Counted from the stretch's first letter, positions 35,843-45,157 are shown. The stretch is DNA of 58,420 nt from Paraburkholderia metrosideri (GCF_904848625.1 NZ_CAJHCP010000023.1:1-58420); one strand, 5' to 3'. Numbers and translations are program-made. Notes: a model not told the origin generated them from the sequence alone.

Positions 35843-37137
35843 CAGATCGCGCCCAATTCCTGGGAGGCAAAGGCCGGGACGTAGCAACGGTCGAAGATGC
35901 TTCAACCCTGGCTGAGCGCGTCGACGCCGGATCCGGGGAAAGGAACTACACAATTCCGCCCGGTGAACCTTTTGCCCAGAGGCTTGCGAAGGTACGGGCA
36001 GCACAAAATCCACTGCTCGAAGCGGCGCGTCCGTTGCTGCGCGCGCAGGCCGACATACTCGACAAGCTCGACCGGGAGACCGGTGATCTGCTTCGCGAAC
36101 TTATCAAGGATGAGCTGAAAGCATTCCAGAAGCTCTGTGAACAGGCGAACATCCGACGTGACCACATGCTGGGTGCGCGCTACTGCCTGTGTACGGCGCT
36201 GGACGAAGTGGCCATGGAGGCGTTACTCGCCAACCGTAGCCAGCAGAATGTCAATACGTGGTCAACGGATTCACTCGCCATCTTCGTCCACGAAGACAAC
36301 AAGGGTGGCGACAAGATCTACCTGCTCGTCGCACGTCTATTGCAGGACCCGGACGAGCATCACGATCTGCTCGAAGTGATCTACCGCACCCTGAGTCTCG
36401 GCTTCGAGGGCCGTTACCGTCACGAGCGCAACGGCCATCGCAAGCACGAAGTCGTGCGGCAGCGCATCTACAACGAAATCATGACTCGACGTAGCCCAGC
36501 TCCCCCGGAGCTTTCACCGCACGCCGGAAGCGATGTATCGCCCAAACGCCAGTCGTTTTATGACTTCCCCGTGTGGATTACAGTCACCGCGCTGACGCTC
36601 ATCCTGCTTGGCATGTGGGGCTACTCCAAGTACCAGCTCGTGATGCGAGCCGACGCTATCCAGAAGCAGATCGATGACATCGCGCGCATGACGCCGCCAC
36701 CCGCGACACCGAAGCTGCACCTGAAGACGCTGCTGAAGAACGAGATCGCCGCAGGTATCGTGAGCGTGAACGAAGACGCGCAGCCCAGCGCGGTGACATT
36801 CCGCGGCGATTCGATGTTCCCGCCGGGCGGCGTTACGGTCAATGCCTCAATGGGACCACTGCTCGCGAAGATTGCTGCCGAGATCATCAAGGTGCCTGGC
36901 AAGGTCACAGTGCTGGGCTACACGGAGAACCTCCCGATCCACCGCCGCGCGTTTGCGTCCAATGACGCGCTGTCCGCCGAACGTGCCACCCAGGTGCTGC
37001 AGATGCTGCAGGCGGACGGCATACCCGCCAGCCGTCTCGAAGCTGCCGGCAAGGGCGAGGCCGACCCTGTTGCCGATAACCGCATGATGCAGGGCCGTGC
37101 ACAGAACCGTAGGGTTGAAATCCATGTCTCGGAGTGA
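35839..37137 (+). CDS. tssL: T6SS inner-membrane protein TssL with C-terminal OmpA domain
   Basis: The 432-aa protein is a DotU/IcmH-type TssL. The cytoplasmic domain spans residues about 45-220 ('NPLLEAARPLLRAQADI', 'RYCLCTALDEVAMEALLA', 'EVIYRTLSLGFEGRYR'). One membrane span lies at about 244-262 ('VWITVTALTLILLGMWGY'), and a periplasmic OmpA/MotB-like peptidoglycan-binding domain at 300-432 ends in 'GRAQNRRVEIHVSE'. This extended form anchors TssJLM to the cell wall without a separate TagL. The ATG at 35839 overlaps the PAAR stop. tssJ and tssM, its partners, are not in the window. Confidence 0.93.
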   Translation: MTDRAQFLGGKGRDVATVEDASTLAERVDAGSGERNYTIPPGEPFAQRLAKVRAAQNPLLEAARPLLRAQADILDKLDRETGDLLRELIKDELKAFQKLCEQANIRRDHMLGARYCLCTALDEVAMEALLANRSQQNVNTWSTDSLAIFVHEDNKGGDKIYLLVARLLQDPDEHHDLLEVIYRTLSLGFEGRYRHERNGHRKHEVVRQRIYNEIMTRRSPAPPELSPHAGSDVSPKRQSFYDFPVWITVTALTLILLGMWGYSKYQLVMRADAIQKQIDDIARMTPPPATPKLHLKTLLKNEIAAGIVSVNEDAQPSAVTFRGDSMFPPGGVTVNASMGPLLAKIAAEIIKVPGKVTVLGYTENLPIHRRAFASNDALSAERATQVLQMLQADGIPASRLEAAGKGEADPVADNRMMQGRAQNRRVEIHVSE

Positions 37138-37150
37138 CCCAGGCGCAGCA

Positions 37151-37330
37151 ATGACATGGTATGCAGGCCGACGCCAGCAGATGGTCGTGCCGTTCTTTCG
37201 AGACCCGGCTGTGTATGTTGTCGTTGCGCCCGAATCGCCCGAACACACGTGCGTCGCCTATGAGCAGCATTGCTGGTGGGCCGGTCATACACGGTTTTCT
37301 GTCTTGGTCGTGACGGGCGAGGTGATCTGA
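37151..37330 (+). CDS. Possible small protein between tssL and tssG (uncertain)
   Basis: A 59-codon frame fills the unusually long 192-bp gap between tssL and tssG, and its TGA shares a base with the tssG ATG (TGATG). The peptide begins MTWYAGRRQQMVVPFF and has three Trp and two Cys but no family match. Its ribosome-binding site is weak (AGGCG) and third-codon-position GC is lower than in the neighbours. It may be a real coupled peptide or simply leader sequence. Confidence 0.3.
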   Translation: MTWYAGRRQQMVVPFFRDPAVYVVVAPESPEHTCVAYEQHCWWAGHTRFSVLVVTGEVI

Positions 37331-38409
37331 TGGAGCGTGCAGCACGACAGGACGCAGTCCTCTTTGAAGGGATACTGTCACTGGCGTTGCTTGAGCATCT
37401 GCAGGCCGAGCCCTGGCGGTACGGCTTCCTGTCGATGATGCGTCGTATCGGCGCGAATCCGGCGATTGATCCGATCGGTACCGCCGCGTTGCCCAATGCA
37501 GAACCTTTCCGCCTGGGCCAGCGGCCGAGCCTCGTGTTTGCACCGCGTGAGATCGCGGATGCCTCCGTGAAAGACGGCAAGCTGCACATGCGTCTCTTCG
37601 GCCTCGGCATGCTGGGACCGAATGGGCCGCTGCCGATTCACGTGACGGAGATCGCGCGTGAGCGTGAGGAACATCGGCGGGATGCAACGCTCAGCAATTT
37701 TCTCGATATCTTCCATCACCGGTCGCTGACGCTGCTGTACCGCGCGTGGGCAACGGCGCAATCTGCAGCAAGTCTCGACCGGCCCGGGCATGACCGGTTT
37801 TCTCTCTACGCCGCCTGTCTTTCAGGCTATCCGCTCAGGCAGAACCGGCCGTGGCCGCTGCCCGCGCACGCGCGCCTGTCGGCGGCGCCGCATCTCTCGC
37901 GCGAGGCGCGCAATCCCGACGGGCTGCGCAACGCACTCGCCCATTATTTTGGCGTGCCAGTCAGGATCGACGAGTATGTCCTCCACTGGATGGCGCTGGC
38001 GGCTGATAACTGCTGTGTCCTGGGCGAGCATCGGGCATCGTCGTTCATGGGCTCAGGAGCCGTGATGGGTGAACACGTGCCGGACCGCCAGTACCGCTTT
38101 CGCATCGTGATCGGTCCGCTGGATGTTGAGGACTATCACCGCTTCACGCCCCAGGGGGCAGACCTGTTGCGGCTGATCGAGTGGGTGCGTGCGTTCGTGA
38201 GCGAAGAGTTCGACTGGGAACTGGAGCTGCAGATCAAGCCGCGGAGCGCGCCTCCTGCAGTGCTGGGTGGTCCGCAGCAACTCGGCTGGTCCGGCTGGAT
38301 GGGGCAGTCACCTTCACCCGAACCCATTACGGGGATGCGCTTCGAGCCGGAGCGCTACGTGCAGCAGTTACGGCAGAACGCAGCGAGGCAGGAAAGGAAC
38401 GAACCATGA
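37330..38409 (+). CDS. tssG: T6SS baseplate protein TssG
   Basis: This 359-aa protein matches TssG (VasB/ImpH): 'EHLQAEPWRYGFLSMMRRI', 'RLGQRPSLVFAPREI', 'LFGLGMLGPNGPLPIHVTE', 'NFLDIFHHRSLTLLYRAWA' and the later 'DRQYRFRIVIGPLDVEDYHRF'. It forms the baseplate wedge with TssF and TssK. The ATG at 37330 is preferred over 37270. It normally follows tssF directly; here the VgrG-effector module and tssL lie between. Its stop overlaps the start of a gene that is cut off after about 14 codons. Confidence 0.92.
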   Translation: MERAARQDAVLFEGILSLALLEHLQAEPWRYGFLSMMRRIGANPAIDPIGTAALPNAEPFRLGQRPSLVFAPREIADASVKDGKLHMRLFGLGMLGPNGPLPIHVTEIAREREEHRRDATLSNFLDIFHHRSLTLLYRAWATAQSAASLDRPGHDRFSLYAACLSGYPLRQNRPWPLPAHARLSAAPHLSREARNPDGLRNALAHYFGVPVRIDEYVLHWMALAADNCCVLGEHRASSFMGSGAVMGEHVPDRQYRFRIVIGPLDVEDYHRFTPQGADLLRLIEWVRAFVSEEFDWELELQIKPRSAPPAVLGGPQQLGWSGWMGQSPSPEPITGMRFEPERYVQQLRQNAARQERNEP

Positions 38410-38448
38410 GCAACAACCGGAAGAAGAGCCAGGATAAGCCGGATCCGC
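38406..38448 (+). pseudogene. 5' stub of a T6SS-linked gene cut at the LysR junction
   Basis: An ATG overlapping the tssG stop (ATGA) opens MSNNRKKSQDKPDPL, a hydrophilic start like that of a normal downstream operon gene. From 38449 the DNA is the complement of the LysR gene's 3' end, and the frame runs meaninglessly to 38603. The ATGA coupling argues that a real gene began here and was lost by deletion or rearrangement. Which T6SS gene it was cannot be told. Confidence 0.45.
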
Positions 38449-39321
38449 TCAGACCATCTCCGTCAAATGCCGCACAATCGCCGCTGTCACGGCCATCTTG
38501 CCGTGCTGCGCGCGCTCCAGCATCCCCACATCGCGCCTCGCGTCGCTCTGAGGCAGCGGCAACACACGCAATGCGTCGTCGCGCGTCCACGAAGATCGCT
38601 TGAGCAGCGGCACCACCGCGACGCCAATACCCTGACGCACCAGTTCCGCAATCCCTTCGAGCGAGTTGAGTTCGAGAAATTCGTTGACCTTGAAACGCTG
38701 CTTGCGGATTGCACGGTCGATGACGACGCCGGTTCGTTGGGTCCGGTCGAAGCGCAGGAAGCGTTGTGTCTTCAGCAACTCCGGCACCGACGCGGGAACC
38801 ATATTGGCGTTGGCGAGCAGCACGATGGGTTCTGAATAGACGGGGGTCCATTGGACGCTGGCCGGGCGGCGGCCTGGCGTGTCGATGATCACCGCTGCGT
38901 CGATCTCGCCCGCATCGACGCGCGCGGCGAGGTCGACGGATTTTGCCGCCATGATTCGCACGTCGAGATTCGGGCGCGCGATTTTCAGATGGGCTGCCGC
39001 TTCGGCGAGCGCGCCCACCACCGACTCGATCGCACCGATCGACACCGGCCCGACATGCTCTTCGAGCCCGCCGGCGGTCATCTTCATTGCCTCATATAGC
39101 GACAACAACTGCTGTGCATGCGGTAGCAGGCTTTTGCCCATTGCATTGAGCATGACCGAGCGGCCGCAGCGGTCGAAGAGTTCGTGTCTGAACTCGGTTT
39201 CGAGTGCGCGCATTTGCATGCTGACCGCCGACTGCGTCAGCGCCATCTGCTCGGCGGCCACCGCAAATGACCCGTGACGCGCAACGGCGACGAAGGTTCG
39301 GAGAAAACGAATGGTGCTCAA
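38449..39321 (-). CDS. LysR-family transcriptional regulator
   Basis: The 290-aa protein begins 'MSTIRFLRTFVAVARHGSFA' at a TTG (39321) with AGAGG upstream. Earlier ATGs (39339, 39363) overlap or precede a T-N11-A operator and give an atypical N-terminus. The helix-turn-helix is 'VAAEQMALTQSAVSMQMRAL'; the ligand domain covers residues about 85-285. It is divergent from the MFS gene at 39529 and likely controls the plus-strand genes 39529-46486. Its stop codon coincides with the boundary of the T6SS block; the C-terminus 'IVRHLTEMV' looks complete. Confidence 0.87.
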   Translation of the reverse strand: MSTIRFLRTFVAVARHGSFAVAAEQMALTQSAVSMQMRALETEFRHELFDRCGRSVMLNAMGKSLLPHAQQLLSLYEAMKMTAGGLEEHVGPVSIGAIESVVGALAEAAAHLKIARPNLDVRIMAAKSVDLAARVDAGEIDAAVIIDTPGRRPASVQWTPVYSEPIVLLANANMVPASVPELLKTQRFLRFDRTQRTGVVIDRAIRKQRFKVNEFLELNSLEGIAELVRQGIGVAVVPLLKRSSWTRDDALRVLPLPQSDARRDVGMLERAQHGKMAVTAAIVRHLTEMV

Positions 39322-39338
39322 AGTCGACCTCTCATACA

Positions 39339-39351
39339 TCAAATATTTTGA
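39339..39351. promoter_or_regulatory. LysR-type T-N11-A operator
   Basis: TCAAA-TAT-TTTGA is a perfect 13-bp dyad obeying the T-N11-A rule. It lies 18 bp upstream of the TTG start of the LysR gene and about 180 bp before the divergent MFS gene. It supports the TTG start choice. Confidence 0.65.
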
Positions 39352-39528
39352 AGCGAAGTACAAGAAATTTTAGGCTTTCTTTGATGATTGCGGCTATGGA
39401 CAATGGACAGACGAAAGACGAGTCCGTATCAGGCACAAGGCATGGCGGCGGCCCGGCAGATTTGCGATGTTATTGGGCTGCCTGAATCCCCCTAAAAACA
39501 ACGAGTTGCCGTGCTCAAGGAGACGTAA

Positions 39529-40851
39529 ATGGATGTATCCGTTCGACGACGCCAATCTGATGTGCTGTCTGCCGGCGCCCCAGCCGCCACGCGAATCAAC
39601 GCACGAGTGATCGTGGTGGCCACGATCGGCAACGCGCTGGAGTGGTTCGACTTCACGGTCTTTTCGTTCTTTGCCGCGATCATCGCGAAGCAGTTTTTCC
39701 CGAGCGATAACCCCACCGCGTCGCTGCTGGCGGCGTGGACAACCTTCGGCGTGGGCTTTCTGACAAGACCGCTTGGCGGGATCGTTCTCGGCAACTATGC
39801 GGACCGCCACGGACGCAAATCCGCGCTGATGGTCACGATTTCGTTGATGGCGGTCGGTGTCGGGATCATCGCCTTCGCGCCGACCTACGCGCAGATCGGC
39901 ATCTACGCGCCGATCCTCATGCTGATCGGCCGCTTCTTGCAAGGCTTTTCCGCTGGCGGCGAGGTAGGCAGCGCGACTGCATTTCTGGTCGAACATGCGC
40001 CGGTGGAACGGCGCGGCGTGTACGGCAGCTTCCAGATGATCAGCCAGGCGTGCAGCATGCTGCTCGGCGCGCTGACCGGCGTGGCACTGACGCGCATCCT
40101 GAGCGCGGAGCAACTCGATCAGTTTGGCTGGCGCATTCCGTTCATGCTCGGATTGCTGATCGTGCCGGTGGGACTCTACGTGCGTTCGAAGCTCGATGAG
40201 TCGCCCGTTTTCATCCGTCACACGAAACGCCTGCCGACCGCGAAGTCGCCATTTTTCGAATCGATCCGGCACTGGCGGGCGATTTTCGCCGGTTTCGGTC
40301 TGACGGTGTACGGCACGATCGGCACGTACATCTTCTATTACTACATGCCGAGTTACGCGACCCGGTCGCTGGCTATCCCATTTGCGGACAGCGTCATTGC
40401 GTCGTGTTGCGCGGCGCTCGCGTATATCGCCGCGACGTTCGCGTCGGGGATGATGTCGGACGTGATCGGCCGGAAAAAGCCCATGCTGGTTTCCACGATC
40501 CTCAGTCTGCTGATCTCGTGGCCGCTGTTCGCGCTGCTGACCCGTCATCCGACGCTGCCGGTGCTGATTCTGGTGCAGTGCTGCCTGATGGCATCGCTCG
40601 GTCTTTTCCAGGGATCGTACTGCGCATTCGTCTGCGAACTGTTTCCGTCGCATGTGCGTTCGACCGGGATGGCCATGGGTTACAACTTTGCGGTGATGAT
40701 CTTCGGCGGCTTCGCGGGTGCGATTGCCACGCTGTTGATCAAATTGACCGAAGACAAACTCGCAGTTGTCTACTACGGGCTATTCGGCTGCGTGATCGGA
40801 TTAGTCACGATTGCGCAACTGAAGGACCGGTCGAAGCAGGCTCTCATGTAA
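39529..40851 (+). CDS. MFS transporter, metabolite:H+ symporter (MHS) family
   Basis: The 440-aa protein has twelve predicted helices and the MHS signatures 'ATIGNALEWFDFTVFSFFA', 'FLTRPLGGIVLGNYADRHGR' (loop 2-3 motif) and 'GRFLQGFSAGGEVGSATAFL', as in citrate, proline/betaine and dicarboxylate symporters. It is the first gene after the divergent LysR regulator and precedes an amidohydrolase by 70 bp, so it probably imports the substrate for the following hydrolases. The compound is likely an organic acid or N-acyl amino acid, but the sequence cannot specify it. Confidence 0.88.
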   Translation: MDVSVRRRQSDVLSAGAPAATRINARVIVVATIGNALEWFDFTVFSFFAAIIAKQFFPSDNPTASLLAAWTTFGVGFLTRPLGGIVLGNYADRHGRKSALMVTISLMAVGVGIIAFAPTYAQIGIYAPILMLIGRFLQGFSAGGEVGSATAFLVEHAPVERRGVYGSFQMISQACSMLLGALTGVALTRILSAEQLDQFGWRIPFMLGLLIVPVGLYVRSKLDESPVFIRHTKRLPTAKSPFFESIRHWRAIFAGFGLTVYGTIGTYIFYYYMPSYATRSLAIPFADSVIASCCAALAYIAATFASGMMSDVIGRKKPMLVSTILSLLISWPLFALLTRHPTLPVLILVQCCLMASLGLFQGSYCAFVCELFPSHVRSTGMAMGYNFAVMIFGGFAGAIATLLIKLTEDKLAVVYYGLFGCVIGLVTIAQLKDRSKQALM

Positions 40852-40921
40852 TCGATCAAACGTGATCACTGATGTCGCGCGTTTCGCGCCTCACACCATT
40901 GCCGATAAAGAAGGAGCATTC

Positions 40922-42115
40922 ATGAAAATCATCCCCGAGATCAGCCACGCCAAAGCCGAAATCCAGGCGATTCGCCGCGATATTCATGCGCACCCGGAGC
41001 TTTGCTACGAAGAGAACCGTACTGCCGACGTCGTCGCGCAGAAGCTCGAATCGTGGGGAATCGAAGTCACACGCGGGCTCGGCAAGACAGGCGTGGTCGG
41101 CGTGTTGCGCAATGGCTCCAGCCGCAAATCGATTGGTCTGCGTGCCGACATGGACGCGCTTCCGATCCAGGAACTCAACGCGTTTGAGCATGCGTCACAG
41201 CACGCCGGCAAGATGCACGCGTGCGGCCACGACGGCCATACCGCGATGCTGCTCGGCGCGGCGCAGTATCTGTCGCAACATCGCAATTTCGACGGCACGG
41301 TGGTGTTCATTTTCCAGCCGGCCGAAGAGGGCGGTGGCGGCGCGAAGGCGATGATCAAGGACGGCCTGTTCGAACGTTTTCCGGTAGACGCGGTGTTCGC
41401 GCTGCACAACTGGCCCGGCATGCCCGCCGGCGAATTCGGTGCGCGCGTCGGTGCGACTCAGGCGTCGAGCAATGAATTCCGGATTCAGGTGAAGGGTGTC
41501 GGCGCTCACGCGGCGATTCCGCACAATGGCATCGATCCGGTATTCACTGCGATGCAGATCGGCACCGGTTTGCAGAGCATCATGACGCGCAACAAACGCC
41601 CGATCGACGCTGCGGTGCTGTCGATCACGCAGATCAACGCGGGCGCAGCCGTCAACGTGATTCCCGACACGGCGACACTGGCCGGCACGGTGCGCACGTT
41701 CTCAGTGGAGGTGCTCGATCTGATCGAAAGCCGCATGAAGCAGCTGGCCGAAGCAACCGCGCTCGCTTACGGATGCAGTGTCGAGTTCTCGTTCCGGCGC
41801 AACTATCCGCCGACCGTCAACACCGAGAAGGAAACGCACTTCGCGCTGGGCGTGATGCAGGACATCGTCGGCAACGATCATGTGGAAACGAATATCGACC
41901 CCACGATGGGCGCCGAAGATTTCTCATTCATGCTGCTCGAAAAACCGGGCTGTTATGCGTACATCGGCAACGGTCATGGCGATCACCGCGACCACGGTCA
42001 TGGTCTCGGCCCCTGCATGCTGCACAACACTAGCTATGACTTCAACGACGACGTGCTGTCGCTCGGCTCGACCTACTGGGTGCGTCTGACCGAATCGTTT
42101 CTGACGCCCGCGTAA
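40922..42115 (+). CDS. M20-family amidohydrolase (hippurate hydrolase-like)
   Basis: This 397-aa zinc enzyme has 'IHAHPELCYEE' (22-31), 'GLRADMDALPIQE' (72-84) with metal ligand Asp, 'KMHACGHDGHTAML' (97-110) with Cys101 and His103, and 'QPAEEGGGGAKAMI' with the catalytic Glu near 135. It belongs to the M20D amidohydrolases that cleave N-acyl amino acids such as hippurate or indole-acetyl conjugates. The C-terminal His-rich loop 'GHGDHRDHGHGLGPCMLHN' is a little longer than usual. A GAAGGAG site precedes ATG 40922. It is cotranscribed with the MFS gene before it and the DUF2817 gene after it. Confidence 0.9.
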   Translation: MKIIPEISHAKAEIQAIRRDIHAHPELCYEENRTADVVAQKLESWGIEVTRGLGKTGVVGVLRNGSSRKSIGLRADMDALPIQELNAFEHASQHAGKMHACGHDGHTAMLLGAAQYLSQHRNFDGTVVFIFQPAEEGGGGAKAMIKDGLFERFPVDAVFALHNWPGMPAGEFGARVGATQASSNEFRIQVKGVGAHAAIPHNGIDPVFTAMQIGTGLQSIMTRNKRPIDAAVLSITQINAGAAVNVIPDTATLAGTVRTFSVEVLDLIESRMKQLAEATALAYGCSVEFSFRRNYPPTVNTEKETHFALGVMQDIVGNDHVETNIDPTMGAEDFSFMLLEKPGCYAYIGNGHGDHRDHGHGLGPCMLHNTSYDFNDDVLSLGSTYWVRLTESFLTPA

Positions 42116-42156
42116 TCTTCCGGCCATTTGCAAACACCTGCTCGACGGGCACACCT

Positions 42157-43266
42157 ATGAACGAAGCGCAGTATTTTTCATCGTCCTATGCGAACGCCCG
42201 GGAGCGGTATTTGCAGGCTGCCGCCGCGATTCAGGCACCAGTTGAAAGGCATGTGATACCCGGCTACCAGGGACTGGAAGGGGAGGACCTGTCTACCGAC
42301 GTCGTGCGGCTCGGCCCCGGCAGTGCGCGGCGTCTGCTCGTTCTGACGTCGGGCACGCATGGGGTGGAAGGGTTTTGTGGCTCGGCCGCGCAAATCGCGT
42401 TGCTGCGTGACCGGTCGCTGCACGCGTTGCTCGACCAGCTGGATGTCGCGATCCTCGTGGTTCACGCTATCAATCCCTATGGCTTCTCGCATCTGAGCCG
42501 CACGAATGAAGATAACGTCGATCTGAACCGCAACAGTATCGATTTCTCGGGGCCGTTGCCGCTGCCGGTCAATCCCGCGTATGACGATCTGCACGCACTG
42601 CTGGTGCCGCCGAGCTGGCCGCCATCGGACAAAAATGCGCGGGCGATTGCTGACTACATTTCGCAGCGCGGCGAGCGGGCTTATCAGCAGGCGCTGACGA
42701 TTGGCCAGTACCGCCATGCCGACGGAATGTTCTTTGGCGGTGATCGTTCCGTGTGGAGCACGCGGCTATTGCAGAGGCTGTTCGAGCAGCACGGTTCTGC
42801 GTGTGACAGCATCGGCTGGATCGACTTTCATACGGGACTGGGTCCATACGGACACGGCGAAAAGATCTGCGTGGGCCAGCTTGGCAGTGACGAATTGCGG
42901 CGTGCGCGCAAGTGGTGGGGTGCCGACGTGACAAGTCCACTCGACGGCACGTCGGTGGCGGCGAACGTGGCGGGTCCGGTACTCGATACGCTGCGGCGAA
43001 CCTGCACGCATGCCGACACCACGGCAATCGCCATCGAGTACGGCACGGTTCCGCTGGTCGATATGTTGCACATGCTGCGTGCCGATGCGTGGCTGCGCCG
43101 GCATCCGCACGCAGAGAAACAATATGTCGACGCAATTCACGATGCCGTGCGTGAGGCGTTCTACTGCAATGACGATGTCTGGCGAGGGCTGATTCTCGGT
43201 CAGGCACGCGTGGCGATTCTGCAGGCGGTTACCGGTCTGGCGCGCGAAGCGGCGCGCGACGCGTGA
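42157..43266 (+). CDS. DUF2817 (M14 carboxypeptidase-like) protein
   Basis: The 369-aa protein carries the pattern of zinc carboxypeptidase relatives in DUF2817: 'SGTHGVEGFCGS' (His68, Glu71 as metal ligands), 'NEDNVDLNRN' (118-126), 'WIDFHTGLGPYG' with the third metal His and 'IEYGTVP' with the likely catalytic Glu. A metallopeptidase or amidohydrolase role on a small peptide or amino-acid conjugate is likely; no member has a well-known substrate to my knowledge. No signal peptide, so cytoplasmic. It lies between the amidohydrolase and the gamma-glutamyltransferase on the same strand. Confidence 0.82.
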   Translation: MNEAQYFSSSYANARERYLQAAAAIQAPVERHVIPGYQGLEGEDLSTDVVRLGPGSARRLLVLTSGTHGVEGFCGSAAQIALLRDRSLHALLDQLDVAILVVHAINPYGFSHLSRTNEDNVDLNRNSIDFSGPLPLPVNPAYDDLHALLVPPSWPPSDKNARAIADYISQRGERAYQQALTIGQYRHADGMFFGGDRSVWSTRLLQRLFEQHGSACDSIGWIDFHTGLGPYGHGEKICVGQLGSDELRRARKWWGADVTSPLDGTSVAANVAGPVLDTLRRTCTHADTTAIAIEYGTVPLVDMLHMLRADAWLRRHPHAEKQYVDAIHDAVREAFYCNDDVWRGLILGQARVAILQAVTGLAREAARDA

Positions 43267-43372
43267 TTGAAAAGGGGGTACAGTGCGCCCTCAAACCGAT
43301 TGAAGCGGGTTTTGTTCTGTATGAGTGTCGACGCTGGGCAGCGTAACCAGTCGTCGGGGAAAGGAGTCGCGC

Positions 43373-45157
43373 ATGTCATTTACAACTCGTCCGGAATTGA
43401 TCGGCACATTCGGTATGGTGGCCTCGACGCACTGGCTGGCAAGTGCATCGGCAATGGCCGTGCTGGAAAAAGGCGGCAACGCATTCGACGCAGCGGCCGC
43501 AGCCGGCTTCGTTTTGCAGATTGTCGAACCGCATCTGAACGGTCCGGGTGGAGAACTGCCGGTCGTGTTCTATAGCGCGCGCGAAAAGCGTGTGCGCGTG
43601 TTATGCGGACAGGGTGTCACGCCCGCCACGATGACGATTGCGCGTATGCGCGAACTGGGGCTCGACGTCGTTCCTGGTACGGGGCTGCTGCCTGCGGTCG
43701 TTCCCGGCGCATTCGGCGGCTGGATGGCGATGCTGCGCGACTACGGGCAACTGCCGCTCGAGGACGTGTTGAGCTACGCCATCGGTTACGCGGAAAACGG
43801 CTATCCGGTACTGCCGCGAATGACATCGTCGATTCTCGCCATCAAGGACTTTTTCCGGACCGAGTGGCCCACTTCGGCCGAACAATGGCTGCGCAATGGC
43901 GATGCGCCGATGCCCAACCAACTGTTCGCCAATCCCGCAATCGCCGAGACCTATAAGCGTATTCTGCGAGAAGCGAAGACCCACGGTGACCGCGCCGCGC
44001 AATGCGAACATGCGCGCGAAAGCTTCTACCGTGGCTTCGTGGCAGACGCGATTGATCAGTACTTTCGTTCGACACCGGTACTCGATACGTCGGGCCAGCG
44101 TAATCATGGCTTGCTCAATGCGGACGATCTGGCGCGTTGGGAGCCGTCGTACGAAGAGTCAGTGTCGTACGACTACGAGGGCTTTCGCGTTCACAAGACG
44201 GGGCCGTGGGGGCAGGGGCCGATGTTCCTGCAACAGTTGGCGCTATTAAAAGGCTTCGACCTCGCGGCAATGGACCCTGCTGGGCCGGAGTTCGTCCACA
44301 CGGTCATTGAATGCTCAAAACTCGCCTTTGCCGACCGCGAAGTGTTCTACGGCGACCCGCTGTTCGCCCATGTGCCGATGGAAACGCTGCTGGGCGACGC
44401 GTATAACGATGAGCGCCGCCGGTTGATCGATCCCGCGCGTGCGTCGTTTGAATTTCGTCCTGGCACGCTCGGCGACAGTGAACAGCGTGCGGCGAAGATC
44501 GTCGCCCACGCCGGCAGGCAACAGTCGGGCGGTTTCGGCCAAGGCGAGCCGACTTACGCGCCGTTGCCTGAACTGCGCGGCGACACGGTTCATCTGGATG
44601 TCGTCGACCGCTGGGGCAACATGGTCTCGGCAACGCCATCGGGTGGCTGGCTGCAGGCATCGCCGGCAGTACCGGGTCTTGGCTTTAACATCACCACGCG
44701 CGCGCAGATGTTCTGGATGGAAGAGGGCTTGCCATCGTCGCTGGGTCCGGGCCGCCGCCCCCGCACCACGCTGTCGCCGACCCTCGTTACGCGCGACGGC
44801 ATGCCTTACGCCGCGTTCGGTACGCCAGGCGGCGACCAGCAGGACCAATGGTCGATGCAGCTTTTTCTGCGGCACGTGCATGCCGGCATGAATCTCCAGG
44901 CGGCCTCCGAAGCGCCTTCATTCCAGACGGCCCATTTTCCGGGTTCGTTTTATCCACGAGCGATGCAATTGGGCAAGATGTCCGCCGAGTCCAGCTTTCC
45001 GCAGAGTACGCTGGCAGAGTTGCGCTCGCGTGGCCACGACCTGAGCGTCACCGAACCGTGGTCACTGGGCCGGGTCTGCGCGGTCGGAATCAGAAACGGT
45101 CTGATGCGTGGCGCGGCAACGCCTCGTCAGATGCAGGCCTATGCGGTGGGGCGATGA
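43373..45157 (+). CDS. Gamma-glutamyltransferase-family Ntn-hydrolase
   Basis: This 594-aa protein belongs to the GGT family: 'VASTHWLASASAMAVLEKGG', 'AFDAAAAAGFVLQIVEPH', 'NGPGGELPVVFY' and the self-cleavage site 'LRGDTVHLDVVD', where Thr405 would become the N-terminal nucleophile of the small subunit. No signal peptide is seen, so unlike exported Ggt it should act in the cytoplasm. This fits the cytoplasmic branch of GGT-like acylases and peptide hydrolases. An AAAGGAG site precedes ATG 43373. With the M20 and DUF2817 genes it suggests stepwise hydrolysis of an amide or gamma-glutamyl compound. Confidence 0.88.
   Translation: MSFTTRPELIGTFGMVASTHWLASASAMAVLEKGGNAFDAAAAAGFVLQIVEPHLNGPGGELPVVFYSAREKRVRVLCGQGVTPATMTIARMRELGLDVVPGTGLLPAVVPGAFGGWMAMLRDYGQLPLEDVLSYAIGYAENGYPVLPRMTSSILAIKDFFRTEWPTSAEQWLRNGDAPMPNQLFANPAIAETYKRILREAKTHGDRAAQCEHARESFYRGFVADAIDQYFRSTPVLDTSGQRNHGLLNADDLARWEPSYEESVSYDYEGFRVHKTGPWGQGPMFLQQLALLKGFDLAAMDPAGPEFVHTVIECSKLAFADREVFYGDPLFAHVPMETLLGDAYNDERRRLIDPARASFEFRPGTLGDSEQRAAKIVAHAGRQQSGGFGQGEPTYAPLPELRGDTVHLDVVDRWGNMVSATPSGGWLQASPAVPGLGFNITTRAQMFWMEEGLPSSLGPGRRPRTTLSPTLVTRDGMPYAAFGTPGGDQQDQWSMQLFLRHVHAGMNLQAASEAPSFQTAHFPGSFYPRAMQLGKMSAESSFPQSTLAELRSRGHDLSVTEPWSLGRVCAVGIRNGLMRGAATPRQMQAYAVGR

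Noticed and set aside
37270..37330. Longer tssG start at 37270
   Set aside because: It adds 20 residues unlike TssG; the ATG at 37330 fits the family and is coupled to the preceding frame.
39394..40653. 419-codon minus-strand frame opposite the MHS transporter
   Set aside because: Very His/Arg/Gln-rich composition typical of antisense of membrane genes; the plus-strand MFS motifs are intact.
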